NCBI RefSeq assembly: GCF_024699075.1
Contig: NZ_JAILQF010000480.1
Location: forward strand, 1-21,311
Length of the DNA stretch: 21,311 nucleotides
Source of the DNA: Butyrivibrio sp.
GTDB lineage: Bacteria > Bacillota_A > Clostridia > Lachnospirales > Lachnospiraceae
Direction: 5' to 3'
Shown here piece after piece: positions 13,025 to 21,311 of this stretch (its first letter is position 1; every line of letters starts with the position of its first letter). The notes under the pieces were generated by a model. It saw only the letters and a program-made list of their open reading frames with translations. It was not told where the DNA came from and searched no databases. Position numbers and translations under genes: made by a program.

Positions 13025-14698
13025 TCAGAGCATACTGCTTTCAAGCTGCTTAACAACATTTTTAAGACATCCGTCTTCGAATGGATTGTTAAGTCCTACT
13101 CTTGTGATCATACTGTCAAAAAAGTCTGATGCAGAGAGTTTACAAAGCTCAAGGTAACTGTTCCAGGCTGCCTTATAATCCTTGTCCATCCATACCTTGT
13201 ACTGAAGAGCATCAGTTCCTGCAATACAATAATCAATGTAATAAAGCGGGCTATCATAGATATGATGCTTGTTCTGCCAGAAAGCGCCACCTTCGTAATA
13301 TGGATTTCCGCTGTAATCAAGATGTGGTTTGTACTGGCGTTCAAGATCATGCCATACACCATTTCTATCCTTAGGTGAAAGCCCCGGATTTTCATAAGCT
13401 ATATGCTGGAACTCATCTACCATTGTTCCGTATGGAATAAAGAGACATGAATCTTCAAAATGCATATCCACATAATCTTTAGCACGATCACCAAAGAACA
13501 GATTCATCCATGGCTCTGTAAAGAATTCCATAGACATGGAGTGAGTCTCTGCAGTCTCCATTGTAATATCCTGGTACTCTCTTACAAGCTCATTTCTTAC
13601 AACAAAGCCCTGGAATGCATGTCCACACTCATGTGTTATAACGTCAGCATCAGATGATGAACCATTGAAGTTTGCAAAAATAAATGGAGATTTATAGTCA
13701 GGAAGATATGTCATGTATCCGCCTGTCTTTTTGGTCTTACGTCCAAGTACGTCAAAAAGGTCATTATCGCACATGAAGTTCATGAACTCAGCAGTTTCAG
13801 GCGAGAGCTCATTATACATCTTACGTCCGGCTTCAAGTATCTGCTCAGGAGTTCCGATCGGTGCAGGATTACCATTTGCAAAGTATACACCTTCATCCTC
13901 AAAGTGAAGCTTTGAAAGACCAAGTCTCTTTCTTCTTATGTCATGAAGCTTTTCTGCAAAAGGCACAAAATCTCTTTTGACCTGTTCTCTGAAAGACTTA
14001 AGATCATCCGGTCCATAGTTATTGCGCTGCATACGGGCATAGCCAAGAGGAAGATAGTTCTTGTGTCCCATCTCTTCGCCCTGCTTGGTCCTGTTCTTTA
14101 CAAGCTTGTCATAAATATCATCAAGTGCTTCCGAATTAGACTCATAGAAAGCTGAATACTTCTTCCATGCCTCTTTTCTGACTTCAGGATCTGAGCTGTT
14201 AAGATATGGATTCATAAGTGAAAGGTTAAGTGTATCACCATTCCAATCGATCTTAGCAGTTGCAAGAAGCTTATTATACTCATCCTGAAGCTTATTTTCT
14301 TCCTGCATAAGTGGAAGGATCTTCTCAGAAACAGATGCTTCTGCAAGTTCCATATTTTTAAATGCAACCTTACCGATCTTCTCTTCAAGATATGGTCTGA
14401 ATTTTGAATGAAGGAGTTTCTTTTTGTACTCAACACTTACATTAGCAAGTATGGGATTTACTTCATTCCAGAAGTCATTTTCTTTTTCATAGAATTCATC
14501 AGTCATATCAACGTCATGTCTTATCTCTGCTATAACTGCCTGAGTCATAACATGCTCGTTAAGATCATAATACTCCTGATGGATCTGCCACTGCTCTTCG
14601 CCGCTTTCTGCGTTCTCCATTCTTTTAGTGAGATCTGCAAAGTCTTTTTTGACCTGCTCGATATCAGGTCTTGTATACTTCATTTCATTAAATTTCAT
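13025..14698 (-). CDS. M3-family zinc oligoendopeptidase (not PepF subtype)
   Basis: Cytoplasmic metallopeptidase that cleaves short peptides, 557 aa without signal peptide or membrane segment. The zinc site is HECGH (356-360: ligands His356 and His360, catalytic Glu357) with a third ligand probably Glu381 in 'TMETAETHS'. The start 'MKFNEMKYTRPDIEQVKKDF', the 'ANFNGSSSDADVITHECGHA' core and the later 'DSPLYYIDYCIAG' are the pattern of the M3 oligoendopeptidases distinct from classical PepF. GGGGG lies about 10 nt before the ATG. It follows a membrane protein gene by 78 bp with no terminator seen, and is close to the opp importer, which fits breakdown of imported peptides. The identity of the third ligand (Glu381 or Glu384) is my alignment by eye. 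Confidence 0.93.
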   Translation of the reverse strand: MKFNEMKYTRPDIEQVKKDFADLTKRMENAESGEEQWQIHQEYYDLNEHVMTQAVIAEIRHDVDMTDEFYEKENDFWNEVNPILANVSVEYKKKLLHSKFRPYLEEKIGKVAFKNMELAEASVSEKILPLMQEENKLQDEYNKLLATAKIDWNGDTLNLSLMNPYLNSSDPEVRKEAWKKYSAFYESNSEALDDIYDKLVKNRTKQGEEMGHKNYLPLGYARMQRNNYGPDDLKSFREQVKRDFVPFAEKLHDIRRKRLGLSKLHFEDEGVYFANGNPAPIGTPEQILEAGRKMYNELSPETAEFMNFMCDNDLFDVLGRKTKKTGGYMTYLPDYKSPFIFANFNGSSSDADVITHECGHAFQGFVVRNELVREYQDITMETAETHSMSMEFFTEPWMNLFFGDRAKDYVDMHFEDSCLFIPYGTMVDEFQHIAYENPGLSPKDRNGVWHDLERQYKPHLDYSGNPYYEGGAFWQNKHHIYDSPLYYIDYCIAGTDALQYKVWMDKDYKAAWNSYLELCKLSASDFFDSMITRVGLNNPFEDGCLKNVVKQLESSML

Positions 14699-14776
14699 AT
14701 CTCAAGGTCCCCCTTTATTATGCCTTTCATTTAGTACTAATGAAGTGCTATTTATTCGTTTTTACGTTTTGTTTTA

Positions 14777-15991
14777 CTATTTTGTTTCTTTGATCTCGCC
14801 ATCTATTACATAGATACTATATATACCTTTTGAAGTAAGATTACTAAGTGCATCAGTATCAAGTGTTTCATTACTTTGCGCGTTTATAAAGATATCATAA
14901 GCTGACAGAACCATATCTGCACATGTGCTATCATCAACATCTGATAGAAGATACAAACTTGTAGATCCTGTATCTGAGGTACCGTCTGCCTTTATATAAT
15001 ATGACACCTCTGTTCCATCCTGATACATATAAAAATTGCCGACATCTTCCTTGGTTGCAAGGAAATTTTTGAGCCATACAATATTCTTTGGTCCTCTGTA
15101 AGGGTATTCCGAAGAAACAGCTACATTATCTCCATCAGAATAATATATATTCAAAGAAAAGTCTGTATCGCTACTTAGATTAACCGTAACTCCATCATCA
15201 GAAAACAGATACCCGTTAGTAAGACCAGCCTCTTTTAACTTATCTGCTGTAAGATCAGCAACAAAGGCATTTCTAAGCCATCCAAGATCAAGAAGCTCTG
15301 TGATCTCATTTTCTTCACAGAAAGCTTTATACTCATCCGATACATGAAGTATGATAGTATTATCTCCCAAAAGCTCTATATTGATACTATCAGGATCTGC
15401 TGCAAATTCTGCAACTTCTGATACATATTCCAAAATATCTGCATCCTTTGAAGGATCATATACTGCAGCCTCTGAATCAGATGTACTGTTAAATACAGCA
15501 GTATAATATGCAAGTGCCGGTGCAAGATATATAGATCTGTTATCATACTTATCAAGCATTTCAAATACGTAATACAGATCCTCATCTACAACTATTTCAG
15601 TTTCAGGATTATAGCTTATATAGCAAAGATTATAAACATCAGAATATATATTATTAGGACTAAAAAGTCTGTAGTAATTGACCATAGCCTGTGAATAAAC
15701 AGGGACTATTGCTTTCTTCTCTGCTGTTGATGATACTCCCTCCTGTCCAAGATTGTACTCAAGTGTAAATTCATCACCAAGATTTATATCACTAGTAGAA
15801 TCCACTTCTATAACAGTCCATCCGGAATCAGCATTGTTAAGAAGCCATACCGCATATGCAAAAGAAGCTACTGCAATACCTACAAATACCAGAGTCAGAA
15901 TAAGACGTCTTAATAAATGATCATTATTAACCTCTGCTTGCTTAATCCTGTCAGGCTTTGGTCTATCAGTTCTTATATATCTATTACCCAT
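14777..15991 (-). CDS. Single-pass membrane protein with large extracytoplasmic domain, unknown function
   Basis: 404 aa; I do not recognise a family. A short basic cytoplasmic start (about 29 residues, 'MGNRYIRTDRPKPDRIKQAE') leads to one hydrophobic segment at about 30-51 and then about 350 residues outside the membrane. These are acidic, rich in Asp, Ser, Tyr and Thr, and nearly free of Cys, which suggests a folded exported domain. No catalytic motif is evident. The start is the ATG at 15991 with GAGG 6 nt upstream; an ATG at 16048 would begin inside the preceding terminator. It lies between the opp operon terminator and the oligoendopeptidase gene, and the pair may share a transcript. A role linked to peptide uptake or the cell envelope is possible but only from position. 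Confidence 0.8.
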   Translation of the reverse strand: MGNRYIRTDRPKPDRIKQAEVNNDHLLRRLILTLVFVGIAVASFAYAVWLLNNADSGWTVIEVDSTSDINLGDEFTLEYNLGQEGVSSTAEKKAIVPVYSQAMVNYYRLFSPNNIYSDVYNLCYISYNPETEIVVDEDLYYVFEMLDKYDNRSIYLAPALAYYTAVFNSTSDSEAAVYDPSKDADILEYVSEVAEFAADPDSINIELLGDNTIILHVSDEYKAFCEENEITELLDLGWLRNAFVADLTADKLKEAGLTNGYLFSDDGVTVNLSSDTDFSLNIYYSDGDNVAVSSEYPYRGPKNIVWLKNFLATKEDVGNFYMYQDGTEVSYYIKADGTSDTGSTSLYLLSDVDDSTCADMVLSAYDIFINAQSNETLDTDALSNLTSKGIYSIYVIDGEIKETK

Positions 15992-16027
15992 ACTAAACCT
16001 CGTGTCGCAAGTAATATCACGAACTAT

Positions 16028-16068
16028 AAAAAATAATATAGGTATCAAAAGTTCCCCTTTGATACCTA
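16028..16068 (-). terminator. Intrinsic terminator of the opp operon
   Basis: A perfect 11-bp inverted repeat (16068-16058 with 16049-16039, 8-nt loop) is followed on the minus strand by TATTATTTTTTA. It begins 17 bases after the oppF stop codon and separates the importer from the unknown membrane protein. Confidence 0.88.
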
Positions 16069-16085
16069 CATAAAATACTAAATAA

Positions 16086-17393
16086 TTATTTCAGTGCATA
16101 TAGAAGGGCTAACAGGAACAATACTATTATGGCACCAATAAAGATAAGTCCTGTAATAGTACCTGTTTTTACTCTTCTGTAGTTACGTGCATAGTGCTTT
16201 TTCTTAAATACAGCCATAAGGATAAGACCGAGAATAGGAAGGAAAAATGTAAGCACTGTAAGCCAGAGAGCACCTGTATCATGAATAGGTGTATTCTTAA
16301 GAATATCCTCATCAATAGTAGCATCTCCTACTGTTGTCTCCTGATTAGCAAGTTCTTCATCTGTCATGATGGTGATTGACTTAACAGGAATGTTAGCTTC
16401 ACGAATCTTCTTGTATTCTTCTATCTCTTTGGCATTACCATATACGAAATGGTTATGACCTATATCTACCATAGATGGCTTATCAGTTGAATAGTCATGC
16501 TGACTTGCATCGTATGTCAAAAGCTTCTTACGCTTCTCAAGCTTAGGATCCGGAAGCGGAATAGCTGAAATAAGGGATTTTGTATATGGATGAAGAGGGA
16601 AATTAAACAGCTCTTCAGAATCTGCTACTTCCACAATACGTCCCTTATAAATAACACCGATTCTATCAGAAATAAATCTTACGATTGAAAGGTCATGAGC
16701 TATGAAAAGGTAAGTTACACCCTTTTCCTTTTTGAACTTATTCATAAGATTAAGAACCTGGGCTCTGATAGAAACATCAAGAGCTGAAATAGGCTCATCA
16801 GCTACAACAAGTTCAGGTTCCATTACCATTGCTCTTGCAAGGCCTACACGCTGTCTCTGTCCACCAGAGAACTCATGAGGATAACGAGTAAGATGCTCAG
16901 GAAGAAGACCAACTTCGTTGATAATATTCTCTACTTTCTGAACTCTGTCAGCTTCATCCTTAAAAAGGTGGAAGTTGTAAAGACCTTCTGAGACGATGTA
17001 ATCAACTGTAGCACGCTCGTTAAGAGATGCAGCAGGATCCTGGAATACCATCTGTACGTTTCTTATTACTTCACGATCAAGAGAATGCGGTATCTTACCA
17101 GAGATACGAACACCCTTATAATCTATCTCACCCTTAGCAAGAGGGTTAACTCTGATTACGGCACGGCCAATTGTTGTCTTACCTGAACCGGATTCACCAA
17201 CAAGAGAGAATGTCTCGCCCTTGTAAATATCAAATGATGCATCCTGTACAGCCTTAACAGCGTCAGCTCCTTTACCGAATGTAATATCTATATCTTTTAC
17301 GGACAACAGTATCTCTTTTCCTGTCTTCTCATCGATAGGTCCTTTTTCAGGAAAATGAGATGCTGTATTGTTCTTTTCATATGTATTAGCCAC
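16086..17393 (-). CDS. oppF: Oligopeptide ABC importer ATPase OppF with two C-terminal membrane segments
   Basis: One of two ATPases driving peptide import. With the GTG start at 17393 the product is 435 aa, about 100 longer than usual. Walker [10 protein letters not shown] (66-74), Q-loop '[12 protein letters not shown]', signature FSGGQ (175-179), Walker B VVADEP with Glu200 and switch His233 are all intact, followed by the [12 protein letters not shown] region of the Opp/Dpp group. After about residue 290 comes a linker and then two hydrophobic segments (about 376-396 and 411-434) joined by a basic loop. This is unusual for a peripheral ATPase and would anchor it in the membrane. Start choice: GGAG sits 9 nt before GTG 17393, while the in-frame ATG at 17408, 3 nt after the oppD stop, has no ribosome site. 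Coupled initiation there is the alternative. Confidence 0.9.
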   Translation of the reverse strand: MANTYEKNNTASHFPEKGPIDEKTGKEILLSVKDIDITFGKGADAVKAVQDASFDIYKGETFSLVGESGSGKTTIGRAVIRVNPLAKGEIDYKGVRISGKIPHSLDREVIRNVQMVFQDPAASLNERATVDYIVSEGLYNFHLFKDEADRVQKVENIINEVGLLPEHLTRYPHEFSGGQRQRVGLARAMVMEPELVVADEPISALDVSIRAQVLNLMNKFKKEKGVTYLFIAHDLSIVRFISDRIGVIYKGRIVEVADSEELFNFPLHPYTKSLISAIPLPDPKLEKRKKLLTYDASQHDYSTDKPSMVDIGHNHFVYGNAKEIEEYKKIREANIPVKSITIMTDEELANQETTVGDATIDEDILKNTPIHDTGALWLTVLTFFLPILGLILMAVFKKKHYARNYRRVKTGTITGLIFIGAIIVLFLLALLYALK

Positions 17394-17411
17394 TTTGTGT
17401 ATCTCCATCTA

Positions 17412-19163
17412 TTAGATATTGAACGCCTTGATCAGCGTCTCGTGAATGTTACAAATTCCTTCAGGCTTTTCAACCTTAGGAGAACGAGGATCAAGAAGCC
17501 ATGTCTTGGCATAATGAGTATCAGTAACCTTGAACATAGGTGGTTCCTTAACAGAATCGATCTTCAAAGCATACTGGTTACGAGGTGCAAATGGATCACC
17601 TTCTATATCATTATACAGTGACGGAGGTGTTCCTGTGATAGAGAACAGATCTTCATTAGGCTTAGCAAGCTGAGGAAGTGAGGACAAAAGTGCCCATGTG
17701 TATGGATGATGAGGATCATAGAATACTTCATCTACAGTACCATACTCAACAATCTGTCCTGCATAAAGAACAGCTACACGATCAGCTATATTAGCAACTA
17801 CTCCAAGGTCATGTGTAATGAATACTATTGTATAATGGAACTCTTTCTGCAGATCTTTAAGAAGCTGCAGGATCTGTGCCTGAATAGTAACATCAAGAGC
17901 TGTTGTAGGCTCATCACAAATAAGAATCTTAGGCTGACATGAAAGAGCAATAGCTATAACTATACGCTGTCTCATACCACCTGAATACTCAAACGGGTAG
18001 TCATCAAAACGATTCTCTGCATTAGGAATACCAACCTTCTTCATAAGTGTAAGTGCTCTTACACGAGCTTCAGCTTCAGTACACTGCTGATGCTTCATAA
18101 TGATAGAAGTTATCTGCTTACCGATAGTAATGATTGGGTTAAGAGATGTCATAGGATCCTGGAATACTGTAGCTATCTTATTACCTCTTATCTGAGCCCA
18201 GTCCTCTTTCTCCTTAACGTCAGCAATATTAAGAATTGCAACGCCGTGAAGAGTATCTTCAGTCTCATCTACATAGCGTACATGGAATGCAACTGTATCA
18301 AATACCTGATTACGAGCTTCTTCATTGTCAAGATCTACACCGATCTTCATTGCCTTTTTGATAGCATCAAAAAGACCACCCATAAGCTTGTATGCTCTAA
18401 AGTATCCATAACGTCCGCCTGAAAGGTACATTTCCTTGGCAAGAACTTCATTTCTCTTCTTCTGCTCTTCCGTAACAGGGCGAGAAATTTCTTCCTGATA
18501 TGTAGTTTTAAGCTTAGCTATCTCAGAGCTGTAATACTCTTTGGTCTTAGTGTCAGCTTCAAATTCAGCTATATGTTTTTTTACAGCTTCATCCTTCTTA
18601 GCTTTAAGTTCCTTGATCTGTTCATCATATTCCTTGATCTTCTGACCAGCCTCTTTTATAAGGTGCTTCTCAGTTTTAGGATTATATGTCTGACGCTTGT
18701 TGAAAATCTCTGTACGCTCGTACTTAAGATTTTCAAGCTTGTTAGCAATCTTCTCGCGCTCTTCTTCGTTGAGATCCATCTTGGCATCTCTTTCTTTTTC
18801 AAGAGCTCTGATCTTCTTATAAGTTTCAGCACCAAATTCAAGTCCGGAACAGTCATCAAGCTTAGCCTTATACTTATTGATCATTTTATGAGCAAATGAA
18901 TTGTATGAAACTTTGGTATCTGCAAGATCAAGATCGTTATAAACAATCTCACCCTTATCGATAAATCCGTTACTATCAAGCATTCCAGCAAATGTCTTAG
19001 TAAATACAGACTTACCTGAACCTGACTCACCTACGATAGCGATTGATTCATCTTCATAAATGTCTAATGAAATTCCTCGTATTGCAGTAAGGATACGTCC
19101 TCTTACATGAAATTTAACTACGAGGTCCTTGACTGACAATAATACTTTCTTATCTTCTGCCAT
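17412..19163 (-). CDS. oppD: Oligopeptide ABC importer ATPase OppD with large charged insertion
   Basis: Partner ATPase of OppF, 583 aa against about 330-350 for typical OppD. Walker A GESGSGKS (45-52) and the Q-loop 'VFQDPMTSLNP' (Gln335) are separated by about 280 residues instead of about 50. The extra part (about 83-323) is rich in Lys and Glu and likely coiled coil in its middle, e.g. 'EAGQKIKEYDEQIKELKAKK'. Signature SGGMRQR (394-400), Walker B CDEP with Glu418 and His451 are intact, so it should hydrolyse ATP. The C-terminal region keeps FAPR and HYAKTWLL, but the cysteines that bind an iron-sulphur cluster in many OppD/DppD proteins are replaced. The start is the ATG at 19163; AAGGGG overlaps the oppC stop 12 nt upstream. 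An in-frame ATG at 19214 lies inside oppC. Confidence 0.92.
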   Translation of the reverse strand: MAEDKKVLLSVKDLVVKFHVRGRILTAIRGISLDIYEDESIAIVGESGSGKSVFTKTFAGMLDSNGFIDKGEIVYNDLDLADTKVSYNSFAHKMINKYKAKLDDCSGLEFGAETYKKIRALEKERDAKMDLNEEEREKIANKLENLKYERTEIFNKRQTYNPKTEKHLIKEAGQKIKEYDEQIKELKAKKDEAVKKHIAEFEADTKTKEYYSSEIAKLKTTYQEEISRPVTEEQKKRNEVLAKEMYLSGGRYGYFRAYKLMGGLFDAIKKAMKIGVDLDNEEARNQVFDTVAFHVRYVDETEDTLHGVAILNIADVKEKEDWAQIRGNKIATVFQDPMTSLNPIITIGKQITSIIMKHQQCTEAEARVRALTLMKKVGIPNAENRFDDYPFEYSGGMRQRIVIAIALSCQPKILICDEPTTALDVTIQAQILQLLKDLQKEFHYTIVFITHDLGVVANIADRVAVLYAGQIVEYGTVDEVFYDPHHPYTWALLSSLPQLAKPNEDLFSITGTPPSLYNDIEGDPFAPRNQYALKIDSVKEPPMFKVTDTHYAKTWLLDPRSPKVEKPEGICNIHETLIKAFNI

Positions 19164-19179
19164 TTCTTTATCTATCCCC

Positions 19180-20160
19180 TTACATATGTGTTCTAGGATC
19201 TGAAGCATCACCAAGGTTCTGGCCTACTACATACAGTACGACTGTAATAATTGATACGACTACTACAGGGCTCCAGAACTCGAACTGCCATCCTGAAATT
19301 GCCATCGAACTTTCATACTGGTATATCAGTTTACCAAGAGACATATCAGCCATACCCATTCCGATGTAGGAAAGGAATACCTCATAAGAAATATAAGAAG
19401 GTATCTCTGCTGCAGCAAGTGTAACTATGATTGATGTCATGAAAGGCAGGATGTTTCTGATCGCAATCTTGAATATTGATGTTCCAAGACAGCGCGATGC
19501 AAGATTGTACTCTCTATCTCTTATAATAATTACCTGCGTTCTAAAGAAGTAGGCTATGAATATCCATCCTGTTACTGTCATTGCAAAAACCATGGTCGCA
19601 AAACTGGATGAAAGTACAAGTACAAGTACTGAAACTACCAATGTCAAAGGTACGTTACCAACAATGTTATAAACCTCTGTCATAATGAGATCAAACTTTT
19701 TGGAGAATCCCCAAATAGCACCAATGATTACACCAAGAGTCATGTTAATGATCGCACATGTAAATGCAAATGAAATTGAAATCCTTGCACCATTCCATAC
19801 AGCATCAAATGTGGATTCACCTGAACCACCACGGCCAAGTATTTCATGAATAGAAAAACCATTCTTAGCAATTGAAGCTGCCGGTGTAAGATGCTTCATC
19901 GTAGCATCTGTAATATTTGCAAACTTATCATATCCTGAGAACATAGGATAAATATATGCAAATGCTATAAGGAAAAGCAATATCAGGAGCATAACGATAT
20001 TGATCTTCTTTTTAAAGAATACACGGAAAACAGACTTCCAATAAGAATATCTTGGAGCTGTGATTTTTTCCGCTTCTGATTTATCATGCTCATCAAAAGA
20101 GAAAAGCTCTTCTTCAGACATGCCTTCCAAATCATCTTTTAACTCGAATTTTTCAGACAT
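19180..20160 (-). CDS. oppC: Oligopeptide ABC importer permease OppC
   Basis: Membrane subunit of the peptide importer, 326 aa. The cytoplasmic N-terminus (about 45 residues) is notably acidic ('DLEGMSEEELFSFDEHDKSE'), followed by TM1 at about 52-72, an external loop and a five-helix permease core. The coupling loop 'EYNLASRCLGTSIFKIAIRN' followed by ILPFM and the C-terminal 'GQNLGDASDPRTHM' are typical of the DppC/OppC family. The start is the ATG at 20160, with GAGG 5 nt before it; an ATG at 20184 falls within a small hairpin. The oppD start follows its stop by 16 nt, so it lies within the oppBCDF operon. Confidence 0.94.
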   Translation of the reverse strand: MSEKFELKDDLEGMSEEELFSFDEHDKSEAEKITAPRYSYWKSVFRVFFKKKINIVMLLILLFLIAFAYIYPMFSGYDKFANITDATMKHLTPAASIAKNGFSIHEILGRGGSGESTFDAVWNGARISISFAFTCAIINMTLGVIIGAIWGFSKKFDLIMTEVYNIVGNVPLTLVVSVLVLVLSSSFATMVFAMTVTGWIFIAYFFRTQVIIIRDREYNLASRCLGTSIFKIAIRNILPFMTSIIVTLAAAEIPSYISYEVFLSYIGMGMADMSLGKLIYQYESSMAISGWQFEFWSPVVVVSIITVVLYVVGQNLGDASDPRTHM

Positions 20161-20177
20161 AATTTCCTCATTTCCAA

Positions 20178-20190
20178 GCGGCAATGCCGC
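20178..20190. other. Small G+C-rich hairpin between oppB and oppC
   Basis: A 5-bp GCGGC/GCCGC stem with a 3-nt loop lies 17 nt before the oppC start, in the 89-bp gap after oppB. On the minus strand it follows an A-run and would not terminate. Read on the plus strand it is followed by ATTTTTTT and looks like a short terminator, which might stop antisense transcription. It may instead be an mRNA processing or stability element. Confidence 0.4.
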
Positions 20191-20249
20191 ATTTTTTTAT
20201 TACAAGTTGTTGATAATTCTTATCCTGTTCTATACAAGATGATCTAATA

Positions 20250-21311
20250 TTATCTAGCCTTATCTGAGAATGAGATTCTCGGATCAAACATAGCCATAAG
20301 GATATCTCCAAGTATTACTGATGTAATACCAAGAAGTGTATAGAAAAGAGTTACACCAACAATTACGCCGTTATCATACTTGGCAATAGCTTCTACAAGA
20401 AGATTACCTGCACCAGGTACAACATATACTTTCTCAGTAATGATCGCACCTACAAGTGCTGCAAGAATAGTTCCGGGAATACCATGAACTATCGGAATAA
20501 CAGCATTTTTGAAAATGTGCTTTCTGAATATTTCATTATCAGTAAGACCACATGCCTTAGCGAACTTAACATAATCTGAGTTCTGCTGATCAATCATATA
20601 TCTTCTGAGCCATTTCATAAGATCTGCGATACTCTTAATAGAAAGAGATATGATAGGCAGCACATACATGAGTTTGCTTGTAGACTCCATATCAAAGGTT
20701 GTAGGAAGTCCTGCTGAACCACCAATTGCTTTAACCATGAAGATATAAGCAAGTGAAGGAACTGCTATAGCAAATACTATGTATGCTGTTCCAATCTTAT
20801 CAATAGCTTTATCCTTGTGTCTTGCCATTGCAATACCAAGTGAAACGCCAAGAACATAAGCGATAATACTTGAGATGAGACCTATTACAAATGAATAACC
20901 AATCTTTGAAAGACCACTCTTAACTGTAGAAACATTTGTATAATCATCTACAAAGAGTCTCTGGTTAAGTGCGCTTGACTCAAGTGATCCCTTAACATAA
21001 GTAGCTGTATGAAGATCATCAGCAGATGCTTCTACTACTCCTGAAGGGAATGTAACTTCTGATGTTACATAAGATCCCTGTGCAAGTGTCATTGTATCAA
21101 ATACATCAATTCCCGCATTAACCGTATAGGATGTACCAAGACTAATCTTAATAAGATTCTGGTGAATGTAAGGGAAATTATTATCAAAATAAAGTAAGTA
21201 CTTATATTTAGTACCATTTCCGATAATAGCAGGTGAGAATTTATCACCGCCATAAGCCGGATCATGTAAAGTAAAACTAATACCACGTTCTCCGATATCT
21301 ATAGAATCATC
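20250..21311 (-). CDS. oppB: Oligopeptide ABC importer permease OppB, large-domain form (5' end outside window)
   Basis: The frame is open to the window edge; 353 residues and the TAA stop are visible. The first about 130 visible residues have no membrane segment and include 'YKYLLYFDNNFPYIHQNLIK', followed by an exported-type, Ser/Thr/Asp-rich stretch. This is the large external domain between TM1 and TM2 found in long OppB proteins of Firmicutes. A standard permease core follows, with the coupling loop 'SDYVKFAKACGLTDNEIFRK' and HIFKNAVIP at about 245-274. It ends 'GDILMAMFDPRISFSDKAR'. The ATG at 21092 is internal to the external domain and is not the start. oppC follows after 89 bp. The peptide-binding protein OppA, if linked, must lie outside the window. 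Confidence 0.93.
   Translation of the reverse strand, partial: DDSIDIGERGISFTLHDPAYGGDKFSPAIIGNGTKYKYLLYFDNNFPYIHQNLIKISLGTSYTVNAGIDVFDTMTLAQGSYVTSEVTFPSGVVEASADDLHTATYVKGSLESSALNQRLFVDDYTNVSTVKSGLSKIGYSFVIGLISSIIAYVLGVSLGIAMARHKDKAIDKIGTAYIVFAIAVPSLAYIFMVKAIGGSAGLPTTFDMESTSKLMYVLPIISLSIKSIADLMKWLRRYMIDQQNSDYVKFAKACGLTDNEIFRKHIFKNAVIPIVHGIPGTILAALVGAIITEKVYVVPGAGNLLVEAIAKYDNGVIVGVTLFYTLLGITSVILGDILMAMFDPRISFSDKAR

Noticed and set aside
21089..21286. Minus-strand 65-aa ORF at the right edge
   Set aside because: The oppB frame is open through this whole stretch to the window edge and continues in protein with the expected external-domain sequence; this ORF is the other-frame shadow.

Overview
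The window is A+T-rich bacterial DNA in which every gene I can support lies on the minus strand, so the region reads from its right end to its left end. Gene content and style (Gly/Ala lipobox lipoproteins, LplB/LplC-type sugar permeases with a DUF3502-like binding protein, secG-rnr-smpB order, a large-domain OppB, strong Shine-Dalgarno sequences, short U-tract terminators) point to a Clostridia member, most likely a gut or rumen Lachnospiraceae such as Butyrivibrio or a relative. The family-level placement is inference. The segment looks chromosomal: I see no insertion sequence, phage gene, CRISPR array, tRNA or rRNA.

Right to left, in transcription order: (1) 21311-16086, an oligopeptide ABC importer operon, oppB (5' end outside the window), oppC, oppD, oppF, closed by a terminator at about 16028-16068. 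OppD carries a roughly 240-residue charged insertion inside its nucleotide-binding domain, and OppF ends in two added membrane segments. (2) 15991-13025, a single-pass membrane protein of unknown function and an M3-family zinc oligoendopeptidase. Together with (1) this suggests peptide uptake followed by intracellular hydrolysis. (3) 12996-9153, a promoter, a 35-codon leader ORF, an intrinsic terminator and then two ABC exporter half-transporters joined by a TAATG overlap. Three leader segments can pair in mutually exclusive ways, which is the layout of a translation-dependent transcription attenuator. This is the most interesting part of the window.

(4) 9134-5113, protein export and RNA quality control: secG with its own promoter and terminator, then rnr (RNase R) and smpB as an operon ending in a strong terminator. 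The rnr promoter lies just downstream of an A+T-rich tandem array of five 22/26-bp units. The rnr product has a long, basic, repetitive C-terminal tail. (5) 5072-1, a sugar-uptake locus: a near-consensus promoter, a long leader with spaced repeats and a possible attenuator, two LplB/LplC-type permeases, a lipoprotein substrate-binding protein, a UUCG-loop terminator, and the N-terminal 250 residues of a GH35 beta-galactosidase cut by the window edge. This locus would import oligosaccharides and remove terminal beta-galactose. No transport ATPase is encoded here, so the CUT1 pair probably uses a shared MsmK/UgpC-type ATPase encoded elsewhere.
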